Source: Hyparrhenia diplandra
Taxonomy: Eukaryota > Streptophyta > Magnoliopsida > Poales > Poaceae
DNA length: 64,000 nucleotides
Assembly: GCA_015847255.1 (NCBI GenBank)
Contig: JADLZK010011578.1
Location: 1 to 64,000 of the forward strand
Reading direction: 5' to 3'
The stretch's first letter is position 1; every line of letters begins with the position of its first letter. Below are positions 35,372 through 46,445 of this stretch, piece after piece. A program made the translations under genes and the position numbers. The notes below the pieces were generated by a model, which had not been told where the DNA came from, did not search any database, and saw only the letters and a program-made list of their open reading frames with translations.

Positions 35372-38300
35372 TTACCAGTTCAAGGAATTCTTGGACTGTT
35401 GAAGCTTTGCATTATACGCACTTTCCAGTTCCTCCTGCAAAATTACATGCCAGTGAAAGATTCGGACTTATGCCTCAGGAAATGTCAGAACCATGAGAGT
35501 TAATTCCTAGTAAGAGAAAGCTCGAGAGCAAGATCAAATGCTTTTTTATTTGGGTGGGGACTGGGGGATGAAGAGAATCATATAGTAGCTAAGTTTCTGC
35601 TGCCAAAGATATTTTGCAGTGTTTCAATTATTCATGCATTTTGCATTCAGATGCTGGCATTGCCACAGAAATGAAATAGGGAAGATTCCATTACCTTGCA
35701 TGCTTTCAGCAATGGGTGCAGAAAGGAAGTTCTGAAAAAATTGATGGATTTCCCAAGGGACGTTCTTTCCAAATCTGAAATTCAATAGTATAAAAGGGGA
35801 CATATTAGCCTGTTATGCAAGGCTGCATGTTGGTACTATTATGCTTTTTTTTTTTGCAATTACGAATAGTTTTTACAAAAATCACAAACGAAGCATGGTT
35901 ATAATCACTTACTATTTTCAGAATCTATCTGAAACCCAGCATTAAGCTCTCCTAAAAGCTGTATAAGTGTACTTGTTTTAGTAAATCAGCATTGCAGCAT
36001 GATGCTTGGGAGAAGGATAGGAAATTTAAGTGTTTCTCATACGAGGCTCTATGGACCATACCTGTGATAGAGTCGGAACAGCTGCAGGATCAAAATCATC
36101 ACAGTTATTGGGATCAATTGGAACACAAACACGGCCTAGAAAAATTAAACAACAGTCAATTGTCAACAATGGGTGCATTGTGTGAGAAACATTATTCCTG
36201 CAGTTGTTAGAATCAACTAACTGAAAAATGGCAAGGTATTTGAGTGAATGGATTGTTCTGGAATCTAGAGGTTTCAAAAGGACATGCCATGCGTATATAT
36301 AAAATTTCGTTGTGTGGCTTGCCCTGTTTGGATCCCATGGTTTTGAGTTGTCTAGAGTTAAGGGCTAAACTATAGACTACTTTAGGTCACTTGTGTGGTC
36401 TAATAAACTAATGCCTTTTGTGAGGTTAGCTAAACTTCAGACCACCTGTTTGTAGCCTCAAGGGCTAAAGTGGTATAAAGTTGTGTGGCTAAACATACCT
36501 GTCTTTGGATGTATACAAAAGGGAGCCTTTAGTAAATGATTCATGTGCTTTGATACCTAACATGGGTATAAAGTAGATTAGGAGCGAGAACAACCTTGAA
36601 CATTAGTACATTATTACCAGTGCAAGCACAGACAACTGATGAATTTTCTTTTACCTCCATGTCAAGTCTAGGATATGTGTATGAGAAGACAATCTCTTCC
36701 ACACATCTGCGGAGCCCCGGAACCTGAAACACAGAGTTATACACATCTTGTGTAACCAAAGGAAACATTGATCGATAAACAAACAAATGTCTGAATAAAA
36801 GTAAATATGAACTAGGGATAAAACACAGAAAAAAAAAAAAAGGAGATCAAACATGAACCTTGTGTTTTCCTGACTGCAAAATCGTCTTCAATTGCTCCCA
36901 TCTGGTTGCATTGACATCTTCCTTTGAAATAGAAGATCGTCTATTTCCCTGCCACTTGTCATGGACCTCACTAGCAACATCTAGAAATCAAATCCAATTC
37001 AGAATGATGGCGAACAGATCTATGACATGCTAAACAAGGGATGGTAGATTTCATCTACTCCATTCCAATTATAAGATGTTTGGCTTTTATAGATACATAG
37101 TTTTGCCATGAACTTAGATATACATACATAGAAAAGCAATTTATCTAAAAATGCTAAAAGGTCTTAAAATTTGAAATGGAAGTATGCCGGAGAGTAATGT
37201 TCGTTTCTCATGGTTCCTTACTTTCATCAGGGATGAGATCAAGTATTTTCTGACATCTCTCCTCTGATGAAAAGAGTTGTTGGCTAAGGAGCAACCTATC
37301 TTCAAAGAAGGTTTTGAGAACATCTGTGTATGACCGGCTGCAGGAGCATAAATTACATAATATCAATTTAGCTCTTCCAATTTTCGTTGGTAGATCAAAC
37401 GAAATAATGTGACAGTTAATACATACGCAAGAAAGGGATGGAGGACAGGTCCAGCCAAGGATACTTTCTTCAGTGCATTTTCACCACCCTGAGATAGATT
37501 CATAGGGTTAAATAGATCTCTGAAGGAGGGCAAGAAACAACGTGAAAAGTAATGCATGATGAAGTGTGTCACCTTGTAGACTCGAAAGTAATCAGCAATT
37601 GCAGCCCTTTGTTCATTGCTGAGCCTAACACGAGAACATGTGTTTTAGGATCAACAAGCATAGAAAACAGGTAAAGTAAATTCAAACATACTTTCTTGCT
37701 TTGCTATCACAGACCCAGCAATGGACACCACGACGGCCACTGTATACCCATAGTATGTGACTGAAACCAAAATCATCTGCAAACAATGATTTCAATTATA
37801 ATAAGCACTGCAAATCTGTAGTTCATGTGGATAAATTTGAAAAAGTGGGTAGTTGATGTATTGCATAATCAAATGACATGCCTCTAAGAGAAGTATCCAA
37901 AATTTTGATAGCAATTGTCATTAAGGGCCAGCAATCTAAGCAGACATCAGCTCCAGAGCAGCAGTAGCGAACATCATCATAATCAGATATATCCTGGGAA
38001 GAATAAAAATGTTGACAGCTTGCAACTGTTGCACAAAGAATACAGAGCACAAATATAAAAGAAAAATGTAATGAAAAAGATAACGCAAAGTTTCTTATCT
38101 TACAATGTCAAAAATTAGTTCTCTTTCCACTGGTACAAAGACACTATTGCCAGATTGGGCGTATGCATGACGCTTTGAAGGCTACAGAAAAATAAAGATT
38201 CATCAGGAAGCTGAGAAAAACTTGCGAAAAGAGTATAATGCAGAAAATTAGAATCAAAATCAAAAAAGAAATTTATATGTTTAGCGACGCTGCATCGTAC

Positions 38301-39176
38301 ATCTACGCTGTAGACAGGTCCAATATCAATCTTGAAAGGGCACTTCTCCTTGATAGAACTCTCCAATTCAGTAGCACTATCAAAGGATTGGAAGCGCAAG
38401 TAGATGTCATTCTCCAGTGTAAATGAAAACTCTCGACGTCCAACATATGACTGATCACATCCGGGGTGCTTTCCATCTATAGAAAACAAAATATGGTCAA
38501 TCAAGACACAGCATGAGTGCAAGGCTAACTCCTAATCAAAGAACCAGGACGTGAGCACGAACCATTTCCATAGCAAAGCCATTTGAAGAAATCACCATAT
38601 GGGAAGAGCTTTCCTGCAATCATAGCCCTGGTTGTTAGCACAAGCAGCAGGAATAATCAAAGACACTGTAGTATCCCTTACATAGTGGATCAGGCTCTTA
38701 AGTGCAAAGCCTCAGTCAGGTGAGAGCATGCTTAGTTACACCAGATGAATAACAAAATGTGCCTTGGAAAAAAAGATATACTAAAGTTCTCAAGCAATTG
38801 GGAGGGGAAGGAAACTGTTCCAGCAAACAAATGCTAGCCAGTTGCTTCCTCATCACAATTCAAATACAACAAAAAGCAACCACAGAATTAATCGAAAAAA
38901 CAAAGATACCCTAATCTGTGATGCAACATCACAACTTCCTGCAGAATCAATGATAAATAAAGATAGAAAATAGATGGTTATGGACCGACAAGATGGTATG
39001 GATCCTGTTCCATTTTACTTGTCCGTTCCATGCATTACAAGGGAATCAGTTTTACCGTAGTAGATACGGAGATAGTCAGTGCTGAACCCTTCTGGCACGG
39101 CACCGGGGGCTTCTAGCTGTTGCTGCTTCTGGTCGTCAATCTCCATAGAGTCAACCAGCTCATCGTCCCTACCCAT
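35372..39176 (-). CDS. DNA primase small (catalytic) subunit, PriS/PRIM1 type
   Basis: Catalytic subunit of DNA polymerase alpha-primase; it makes the RNA primers for nuclear DNA replication. I traced 16 exons, all in frame: 39056-39176, 38563-38613, 38301-38476, 38104-38181, 37882-37993, 37692-37776, 37573-37624, 37427-37488, 37222-37337, 36859-36980, 36655-36723, 36499-36556, 36062-36135, 35913-35958, 35695-35774, 35372-35434. Family landmarks are YYGKLFPYGDFFKWLCYGN, RREFSFTLENDIYLRFQSF, the metal-site region FDIDISDYDDVRYCC, the SGRRGVHCWVCD motif, and VPGLRRCVEEIVFSYTYPRL with PNNCDDFDP. The start at 39176 gives MGRDDELVDSMEIDDQ; an upstream in-frame ATG at 39236 would add about 20 residues, but the T-run before 39176 looks like an acceptor in the 5' UTR. 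One donor, after 37882, appears to be GC rather than GT. Confidence 0.96.
37058..37182. mobile_element. Stowaway-type MITE in a primase intron
   Basis: About 125 bases bounded by TA at both ends (37056-37057 and 37183-37184). The left end 'tactccattccaattataag' is the inverse of the right end 'cttaaaatttgaaatggaagta', with several mismatches. Length, TA target and the degenerate 'ctccnttcc' end match Stowaway/mariner MITEs of grasses. It sits in the intron 36981-37221. Confidence 0.7.
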
Positions 39177-41992
39177 ACTCAGATAAAAAAAACTGCCTGT
39201 ACCAAACGAAAGGAATGAATTCGAATTAGACCCCAAAAAGAATGGACTGAATTTGTAGGGGGAACGACGGGAATTTAATGGCTTCTACTAGTGGGGATTT
39301 TTTTACAAAATAAAAATGGAGAGAGCGGGTTTGAGACGGGGGTGGAGTTCGCGCGAATCAGATCCGAACACAAACACTAAGTTAGGGTTTGGGTGCTCTT
39401 ACGCACAGCAGGAAGAGGAAGACCAAGGGAATACCTAGTGGTGCTTGCCGCCGGGGAAGAGCCCGAACAAGACCTGACCACCTGGCAGCGACGTTCCTCG
39501 CGTAGGACGGCAGCGAAGGTCGAGCAGTCGTCGCAGGGAGAGAGGGGGTGGCAGGGGCGAACGCTAATGTGGCGGCAGCGGCTGAGGGGCTGTGGGCTGC
39601 GCTGCGGGAGGCTACGGAGGAGGCACGGCAGCTGCTGAGGGGGGTGCGGGAGGCTACAGAGGGGCGCCGCGTTCGCAGGGGTAGCGAGGGAAAAGAGGTA
39701 GGAGAATGGCGGGAAAGAGATGTCGATCCCGCCTAAAGATGTCCAGTCCCTCCTAGGCGCTCACTCACATTTGGAGCTGGGCCTGGATCTCGTTTCAAAA
39801 CGTAGTTAGGGCCCATTTGCAACAAAAATGGGAGAAACATATGGGGCAATAGGACCAGTTATTTTCATTTTCATTTAACATTCGATCTAGATACATATTA
39901 AAGAAATGCATCTAAAAAATCTAAAATGACCTAAAATTTAGATCAGGAAGTAATAAATGTTCGTTCTGTGTACCCAATATAGGACAGTATAGAGGTTGAA
40001 ATCGCCGTCCACACTGAGCCATGCACCTCGAGTGCGCGTTAATGTGTACGTCCTCTGTCCATGGAAGAATACAACTTTGAGTTGTGTGCTAGTTTAATTT
40101 TAATGGAGTTTATAATAAATAAATACTATTAATATTTCATCTCTAATTAAATTTATCATAAAAATATATTTCATAATCAATTTGATGATTATAGTTTTGT
40201 ATAATATTGGTCAAACTTCAAATCATTTGACTTCTCAAATGAGAATTGTGTTTTTTTTGGACGAGAAAAGAATAAAGTATGCATAACTTGAAGGTGTCGA
40301 CCGCCTTATTCATATAGGCGTCCGAAAGGGGGTCACTCGCCTCCCCTTTCCGCCTTTAAAACATTGGTAAAGGCACAATACCTTTGTAGCATTCAAGACT
40401 TTTTTGCACGCCATAGAAGGCCGGTGACCTGGATGTCGTAGAAGCGGGAGGAGGCAACAAAGAGATAAAAAGTTAGCAAGAAGACTCGTTTTGGGCATTT
40501 CAGCGAGCACTTGAAGGTCAGAAAAACACAACCAAGGTACATAAAGTCGTAGCATGGGTGTTCTTACCTTAGAAAGGACAAAGAACGTGGGGAAATTCAT
40601 GAGTGTGGGGGTCAGCGTAGTTGCAAGTGAAGGCCAATTAGCAAAATCGGTGTCGACGGAGGCAGCGCCAGCGGGCAAGCATAGACGCCACGAACACACA
40701 TGCCAAGGTTGGCAAAGAAGCGAATAGGAAAAGAGAGAGAGCGCAACGGAGCGAAGTCATTGACGACGGAGCCAGGCATTGAGTGTGCCTATGCTGAGGG
40801 AGAGGACGTGTCGTGGGGGCTGTTGGCCGCGAGGCTGCGGCGACCTTAGGGTGCACGCGGCACGGATGGCTCCACACATATATTGTGGTAGGATTTCAGC
40901 CTTTGGAAAGGGACACAATTTCAGCTTTTGGATTTCGGAGCAGGATACATGGTTGGCCTCACGGTTGTTCAGATTTGGTATTTGGTACGTAGAAATAATA
41001 AAGGTACAGGTAGATATGCCCAACAATCTAAAAGATACATGGCTTGTCCAATGGTAGGACAATGGTAGACAGATCCGGTGGGACGCTACCCACCGCAGGG
41101 TTCAAATCCGAGGTGCGCGACTTTTTTTGGGATTTTCCCGGGATTTACCGGCGTTGTGCATTATTAAGTGGATTTGGTATTTGAATCTCTTGCAGATATG
41201 CCGGCGCCCAGTCCTTCGGGAGGTGCTCTTCGTAGGGGTAAATAATGACGTGGTTACAGGTAGATATGCACAACAATAGTAATTCTCAAAAAAAAAATCT
41301 AAAAGTACTACGATGGCTGTTAGACCATGCAGTCTACAAGCAAATCCATCGCGTCCTGGATGCATCACAAAAAAAATTGACTTCCTTCTGTCATCTGAAT
41401 ACATGTTTACAGTTTACAATATGCAAGGGCAAGTTCCTGCTACTTCTCTTTGCCTTGATTCATCCATTGTGTTCATCTAAAATTTCCAACTCTCACAGCA
41501 GCTCAAAAACTCAACGCACGTACGTTTTTATTTTCATGATTTACTACTTCTCCCTATATAAATATTCCTCCAGTAAAGTTCGCGCAGCAACGTGCAAGGT
41601 ATCATTAGTTTTTAAGTAGAAGAGGACAGAAGCAGACACATGCCACAGGCCCACAGGACTTCACTGCCTCCAGCCTAGTTATGCTTCTGCACTGGCATCT
41701 ATCCCATGCCCACAGGATCCGAACTCCAAGCAACTGCAATTTTTTTTTTTTTTTTTTTTGAATGAAAAAGAAACAAAAATAGTTAACTGAAATCTTGAAG
41801 AATGTGTAGGCAAGCAACCAAACAGCCAACACATATTCATTGATTCACAATACGCAAGATACATGTTCACAATACTCATCAGTCCCCTCTTCATGGTGAA
41901 TTGGTGATGATGCTACATCCTGCATTCAACAATAACTCATCCAATCCAGAGTACCCAAGACAAGAGTGCATCTAATCTCACTGCAGCGGACC
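39177..41992. other. Primase 5' region and gap to LSM8
   Basis: Positions 39380-39740 are GC-rich and probably hold the primase promoter and untranslated first exon; an AGG-rich run of short frames there is not gene-like. Positions 39880-40260 contain AT-rich pieces resembling decayed Stowaway MITEs ('gaccaaaatttagatca'-like and 'cctctgtccatgg' starts), without definable ends. Positions 40300-40880 hold minus-strand frames with no recognised family. A SINE-like insertion follows at 41.03-41.25 kb and a T-run of over 20 bases at about 41739-41760. Confidence 0.4.
41028..41255 (+). mobile_element. SINE-like insertion (tRNA-derived head) with flanking duplication
   Basis: A box-B-like GGTTCAAATCC (41099-41109) stands about 40 bases after a box-A-like 'aggacaatggtagac', the spacing of a tRNA-type internal promoter. 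The segment is bracketed by 22-base direct repeats, 'acaggtagatatgc' plus 'caacaat', at 41006-41027 and 41256-41277 with one mismatch, as left by LINE-driven insertion. It is not one of the SINE families I can name, and the tail after the right repeat is A-rich. Confidence 0.5.
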
Positions 41993-44900
41993 TCAGTGGA
42001 TAACAGGCTTCAGCGGGTGCGCCCTTAGCTTTGACAAATCCAATCTTGAATCCAGCTCTTCGTCGACCTCGCCCACAACGCTTCTGCATATACATGAGGT
42101 CCAGAGATCAAGAATGGGACAAATGACTATAAGTTCCGTTTCAGTTTGGTAGAATACTAATAATTCTGAAAACAAGTGCACACAGTACTAACTGAAAACG
42201 AGTGCATTATTGACCCATAAAAAAGGCCTTCAGAAGGAAGCAACAAAAGACTCAAATGATAAGGAGGAAATATCTTACATGTTGTCACCCCTGATAATGT
42301 ACAGACCAAGTACAAGTTGTTGGACTCCCTCCTGCAAGTGCAATCATGTTTCTCATACGGTTCGACAATCCAAATGTACTGCTAAATTCTCATGCGCGGC
42401 AGAAATTAGAGAATATAGTGAGATACGCATGCATTAAGCAAGTACACAAAAGGAATTGTGTAATCGAGGTGTTTCATTTCAACACAGTTGTGCAACCAAT
42501 TAATAATAAAAGATAACTAGTTCACAGCACTATCACAACCTACGACAGAACGTCGCATATCAACTAAGATCGCAATGCCATGAATCCATGATTATGCATT
42601 GCTGAACAGAGAGGCATATACAAAGCATTCTTCTAAAAACAAATGACAGGAGAGACTTCATTAGAAGGGGGAAGAAAGGTTGTGCCATGGAAAATGTTCT
42701 GAACCAACCATTTCTACGAGAGCAATTCGTCAGAATCTAGCCCCTCCCCCAACAAATTTCTTGGCCTTTACATTTTTAGAGCAAATTTCCAAGGATCGTG
42801 AAATAAACCAATTTACAGTACCACAAAAAAGAGAACCACAGGATTAACAAAGTGGGTACAAAAAGGAGACCAATGCAAAGCTGTGCCCAATGGAAGAATT
42901 TCAAGACCAAGGCAAGACAAATTCTGTAATGAACAATATGTACTGAACAGAGTCATACTTGTAATCCTATCAATCCTGACAAAAGGTTCAATTCATACAG
43001 GAAACAGCAGGGCAGAACACTTGAAGCAGAGCATCAGTGCCACACTGCCACTTAGAAAGCTAGGGGTAAATATGATTGAATACCTGGTTGGGGGTAAACT
43101 GGTAGTGTAAACTTGCAAATTTGCTCTAAATAGTTCACTGATAATCAGACTTATCAAAGCACAGGTTGTAAAATAAAATATATATGAGGCAATGATCTCA
43201 TAACATCTAATGATAATGAAGCCCGGGGTGAAACTTATGCTGAACTGTTTAATTGTCTGATTGGTTCTTTTCCCCTCAAATATTTGGGTGTTCCAATTAG
43301 TCCAAGTAGATTACATGTCTCTGATTGGCAACCTTTAATAGACAAAAGCTATAAAAGAATGGATACTTGGAAAGGGGGCAACATGTCTATTGCTGGCAGT
43401 GGCAGATCCACAATGATAGGATCAAGTCTTAACAACTCACCTTTATATCAAATGTCAATATACATGGCTCCCAAAACAGTGATGTATAAGTTGGACAAGA
43501 TAAGAAGGACCTTCTTTTTTTGGGGGGGGGGCGGGGGCGGCGCTAAGAAGAAATATCATCTCATTAAATGGGTGAAAATTTGTAAAGATAAAAAGAGCAG
43601 GTGGTGGAACCTTGATAACGAGCAGGTGATTTGGCAAGACATAATTCAATATAAGTACATTAAAAAACATCTATCAGTACTGTTAAGCACAGGCAAAATG
43701 ATTCACAAGTGTGGGCTGATCTTCTTAAAATAAGACATGTGTATCTTCAAGGAAGGAGAATCAAAGTGAAAAATGGTCAAAATACCCTGTTTTGGAAGGA
43801 TAGTTGGTTATATGACCAACCTATCAATGTTCTGTACCCTGATCTTTTTAATCTATGTTTGCAACCTGGTATTACTATGAACAGTGTCAAAACTAATCCT
43901 CAGAGTGTCAGATTTAGGAGGTGGTTGGTGGATAAATGGGTACATGACCGGAATCAAATTCTAAATGGTGTTCAGGAATATCAGCTAGGAAATGATAAAG
44001 ACAGTGTCATTTGGAAATTTAGAAAAAAGAAGATTTTCATAGTTAAGTCTGTTTACAATGCATTGGCCATAAATGATGCAGACTTATCATAAGATGATTT
44101 GGAAGGGGAGAATCCCTCCAAAAATAAAGATCTTTCTGTGGATGGTTATGAATAATGCAATTCTCACCAAGGATAATATGATAAAAAGAAAATGGAAGGG
44201 AGACCCTAATGCAATTCTCATTTGTTTTTTCAATGTAGCTGTGCTAGAGCAGTTTGGGCTATAATAGCTATGGCTTTAGGAGCAAATAATATTCCCACTC
44301 CTATACAGCTCTGCTGGCCTTGGTGTCAAAGATGGCTACTCTTTGGTGAAAAATATCATTCTTTTGGTATTGCTGCAATTCTTCGGGCCATTTGGAAAAG
44401 TCGTAATGTTGCATGTTTTGATAGAAAAATCATCACTGATCCTGCATATATTGTATGTTACGCTTGCATGATAATGGGTTATTGGGCAGACTTGTAAACT
44501 AGTGGCGACAACTAGGAGGTGCTGCATGAAGGAATTGCTACACTTCTGAAGATTGCGTCCAAGCTTGTGATCATGAAAAGGAAGAGAGATGACCCGAAGA
44601 CGCTGGAAGGAGGTCAAGATGATAATGAGCAATGCTGATGGGCATGATCGGCAAGTCACAAAAAAAGTGTTTTCTGGAGGTGGTTGTCCAGTCGTCAAGT
44701 GTTTCTAGCAAGCACAATGTTCTGTTCTTTTGAGGATGCGATCTGATGTAATGTGTTGGTCTTTTTTAGCTGTGGTTTTTCTTTTTATCTGGTTGTTGCC
44801 TTGGCTCGCATGTTTGAGCATGGTTATCTTTTTCTCTAGCCTGGTAGTGGTATTGCCTAGGCATAACTGTCACCTATGTCCTACCTGAGATACTCTATAA

Positions 44901-45686
44901 CTGTTGTATTTCCGTTATTCAAAGTAATGGAAATGAGGAAGGTCCCTCGATTCAAAAAAAAAATGATCTCATAACATCGGGGAGACAAGGAGCAGAACAT
45001 AACTTGCCAGATATTTGACGATAGGAATAGGATTTATGGCATCATACATGAGCACTAAGCCTAAAGGTGACTTTTATGTTGATGAGATGGAATCCAATTA
45101 AACCAAGTATTATGGTGGTTTGGTATAAGCTGTGCATTGCAGGGCATTGGGTTTCAACTTCACAACGGAACAGCTGGTTTGATATATTGTGAGTGTGTCC
45201 CTATTCCTATAGTAGAATAAAAGTCCTTAGCAGAATGAACATATAAAAGGTCAAAGTTTATTCCTATAGTAGAATGAAAGTCCTTAGCAGAATGAACATA
45301 AAAGGTCAAAATCGATTGGGGAAGCAAGCCAAAACTAACCTTTCTAGAGTAGACCCTCTCGTGGGACTCGTCGAGGATAATGTTGGTAGCCTGGTCGAAT
45401 CCCCTGAGCGTACCCTACAGCAACAAGATGAATTGAGTCCATTAACTAGTCACAGACACCAAATGGCACGGCAGCAAGAGATTGAGATGAATTAACTCGT
45501 CGTCCTATAATGCTTGCTTACCACGATGTTGCGGCCATCGTTAGTGATGACGGAGATGACCTCTGCAGAAGCAGGAGGAGAGCATCAGACAGAACAAGAT
45601 CGGGAAGCGAAGAAATCGTATGGGTTGTCGATTTAGGGGTACTCACGGTCGACGAGCGGCTCGAGTGCCGGACCGCCGGACGCCAT
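41993..45686 (-). CDS. LSM8: U6 snRNA-associated Sm-like protein LSM8
   Basis: LSM8 defines the nuclear LSm2-8 ring that binds the 3' oligo(U) of U6 snRNA and acts in splicing and nuclear RNA decay. Five exons give 98 residues: 45647-45686, about 45526-45565, about 45341-45415, about 42285-42335, and 41993 to about 42085. Exon 1 starts MASGGPALEPLVD. Sm motif 1 is VISVITNDGRNIVGTLRGFDQ and Sm motif 2 is GLYIIRGDNM. The C-terminus ends LRAHPLKPVIH. Length and sequence match LSM8 with no frame breaks. The third intron is about 3 kb and holds a truncated LINE and a tandem repeat, yet splice sites are intact. Upstream lies a duplicated promoter block. Confidence 0.95.
43208..44961 (+). mobile_element. 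5'-truncated L1-type LINE with 17-bp target duplication, in LSM8 intron 3
   Basis: A 1.75-kb insertion is bounded by exact 17-base copies of 'aatgatctcataacatc' (43191-43207 and 44962-44978) and ends in an A-run (44954-44961). It is therefore a target-primed insertion, opposite in strand to LSM8. The coding remnant is the C-terminal part of ORF2 after reverse transcriptase: KYLGVPISPSRLHVSDW (from about 43275), a gap with a G-run frameshift near 43520, then a zinc-finger-like 'zf-RVT' tail (PPKIKIFLWMVMNNAILT, about 44115). The polymerase core is missing and the zinc-finger cysteines are degraded, so it is dead. Confidence 0.9.
45203..45312. repeat. Two-copy tandem repeat (57 bp) in LSM8 intron 3
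   Basis: Units starting 'attcctatagtagaat' at 45203 and 45260 continue with 'aaagtccttagcagaatg' and 'aacat..aaaggtcaaa'. They differ by one substitution and a short deletion. The array ends less than 40 bases before the exon at 45341. Confidence 0.85.
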
Positions 45687-46036
45687 CTGTGGCCTGCCGA
45701 CAGAGGGATTAGGGACCGCCGAAGCCGCAGGCGCCGCCTACTAGCCCCCCAATCTTCACCGTGCCTTGGCTCTGGCGCCGCCTACCGGCCGTTGATAGAG
45801 GATCCCGCAGCTGCCATAGAAGCTCTGGCTTGCCTCTCTCGATCTCTCACTCCGCCTCCTTGGCTTGGCTCCTTGCTGCTTGCGGTGGTTACTAGCTGGT
45901 GGAGAGAGGGATCGCAAGGAGTCAGCAAGTGGCGGCGGGCGACGGCGTGGGAGACGGAACCGCGGCGTCGTGCCAAGAACGTGGTTCTTCTTACTTGGAA
46001 TTGGAAGAAGCCCAACCCAAATTAGGAGAGGCTTAT

Positions 46037-46445
46037 ATGGATCTAAAATGGCTTATGGAATTGATTATCCAACCCAAACTTAAAATCTACTAATAGGCCA
46101 CGTAGTTCTTCTGGGCCAAACTAAAGAGGCTACAAATCCCCACCAATGTTTGTTTGCCGAAGTGTATGGGGAAAGTCTCTCTGGCGACTCAGAGGAGGTC
46201 AGTAACCTAAGGATCGAGTTGGTTTCCTCCACCAAAATAAATCCTAATCCATCTGAACATGGATCTCAAATGGCTTATGGAATTGTTCCATTCAAACTTA
46301 AACACTACTAGCATGTTAGACACCAAACTAAAGAACACTGCTACCAATTTGCCGAAGTGTATGGGGAAAGTCTCTCTGGCGACTCAAAAATAATTTTTAA
46401 GGATGAGTTGAACAAACCAAAATAAATCTAATCCATCTGAACACG
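46037..46445. repeat. Diverged tandem duplication (about 220 bp) upstream of LSM8
   Basis: Blocks at about 46037-46255 and 46262-46445 share 'atggcttatggaattg', 'gccgaagtgtatggggaaag', 'tctctctggcgactca' and 'aaataaatc..taatccatctga'. Copies differ by substitutions and internal deletions. The pair begins about 350 bases upstream of the LSM8 start codon, so it may include promoter sequence. Confidence 0.8.

Noticed and set aside
36309..36490. Direct repeat 'gttgtgtggct' flanking about 160 bases that begin tgccctgtttggatcc, suggesting a MITE in a primase intron
   Set aside because: No inverted repeat at the right side; the 11-base repeat does not fit a known target-duplication length, and the right copy abuts primase exon 12.
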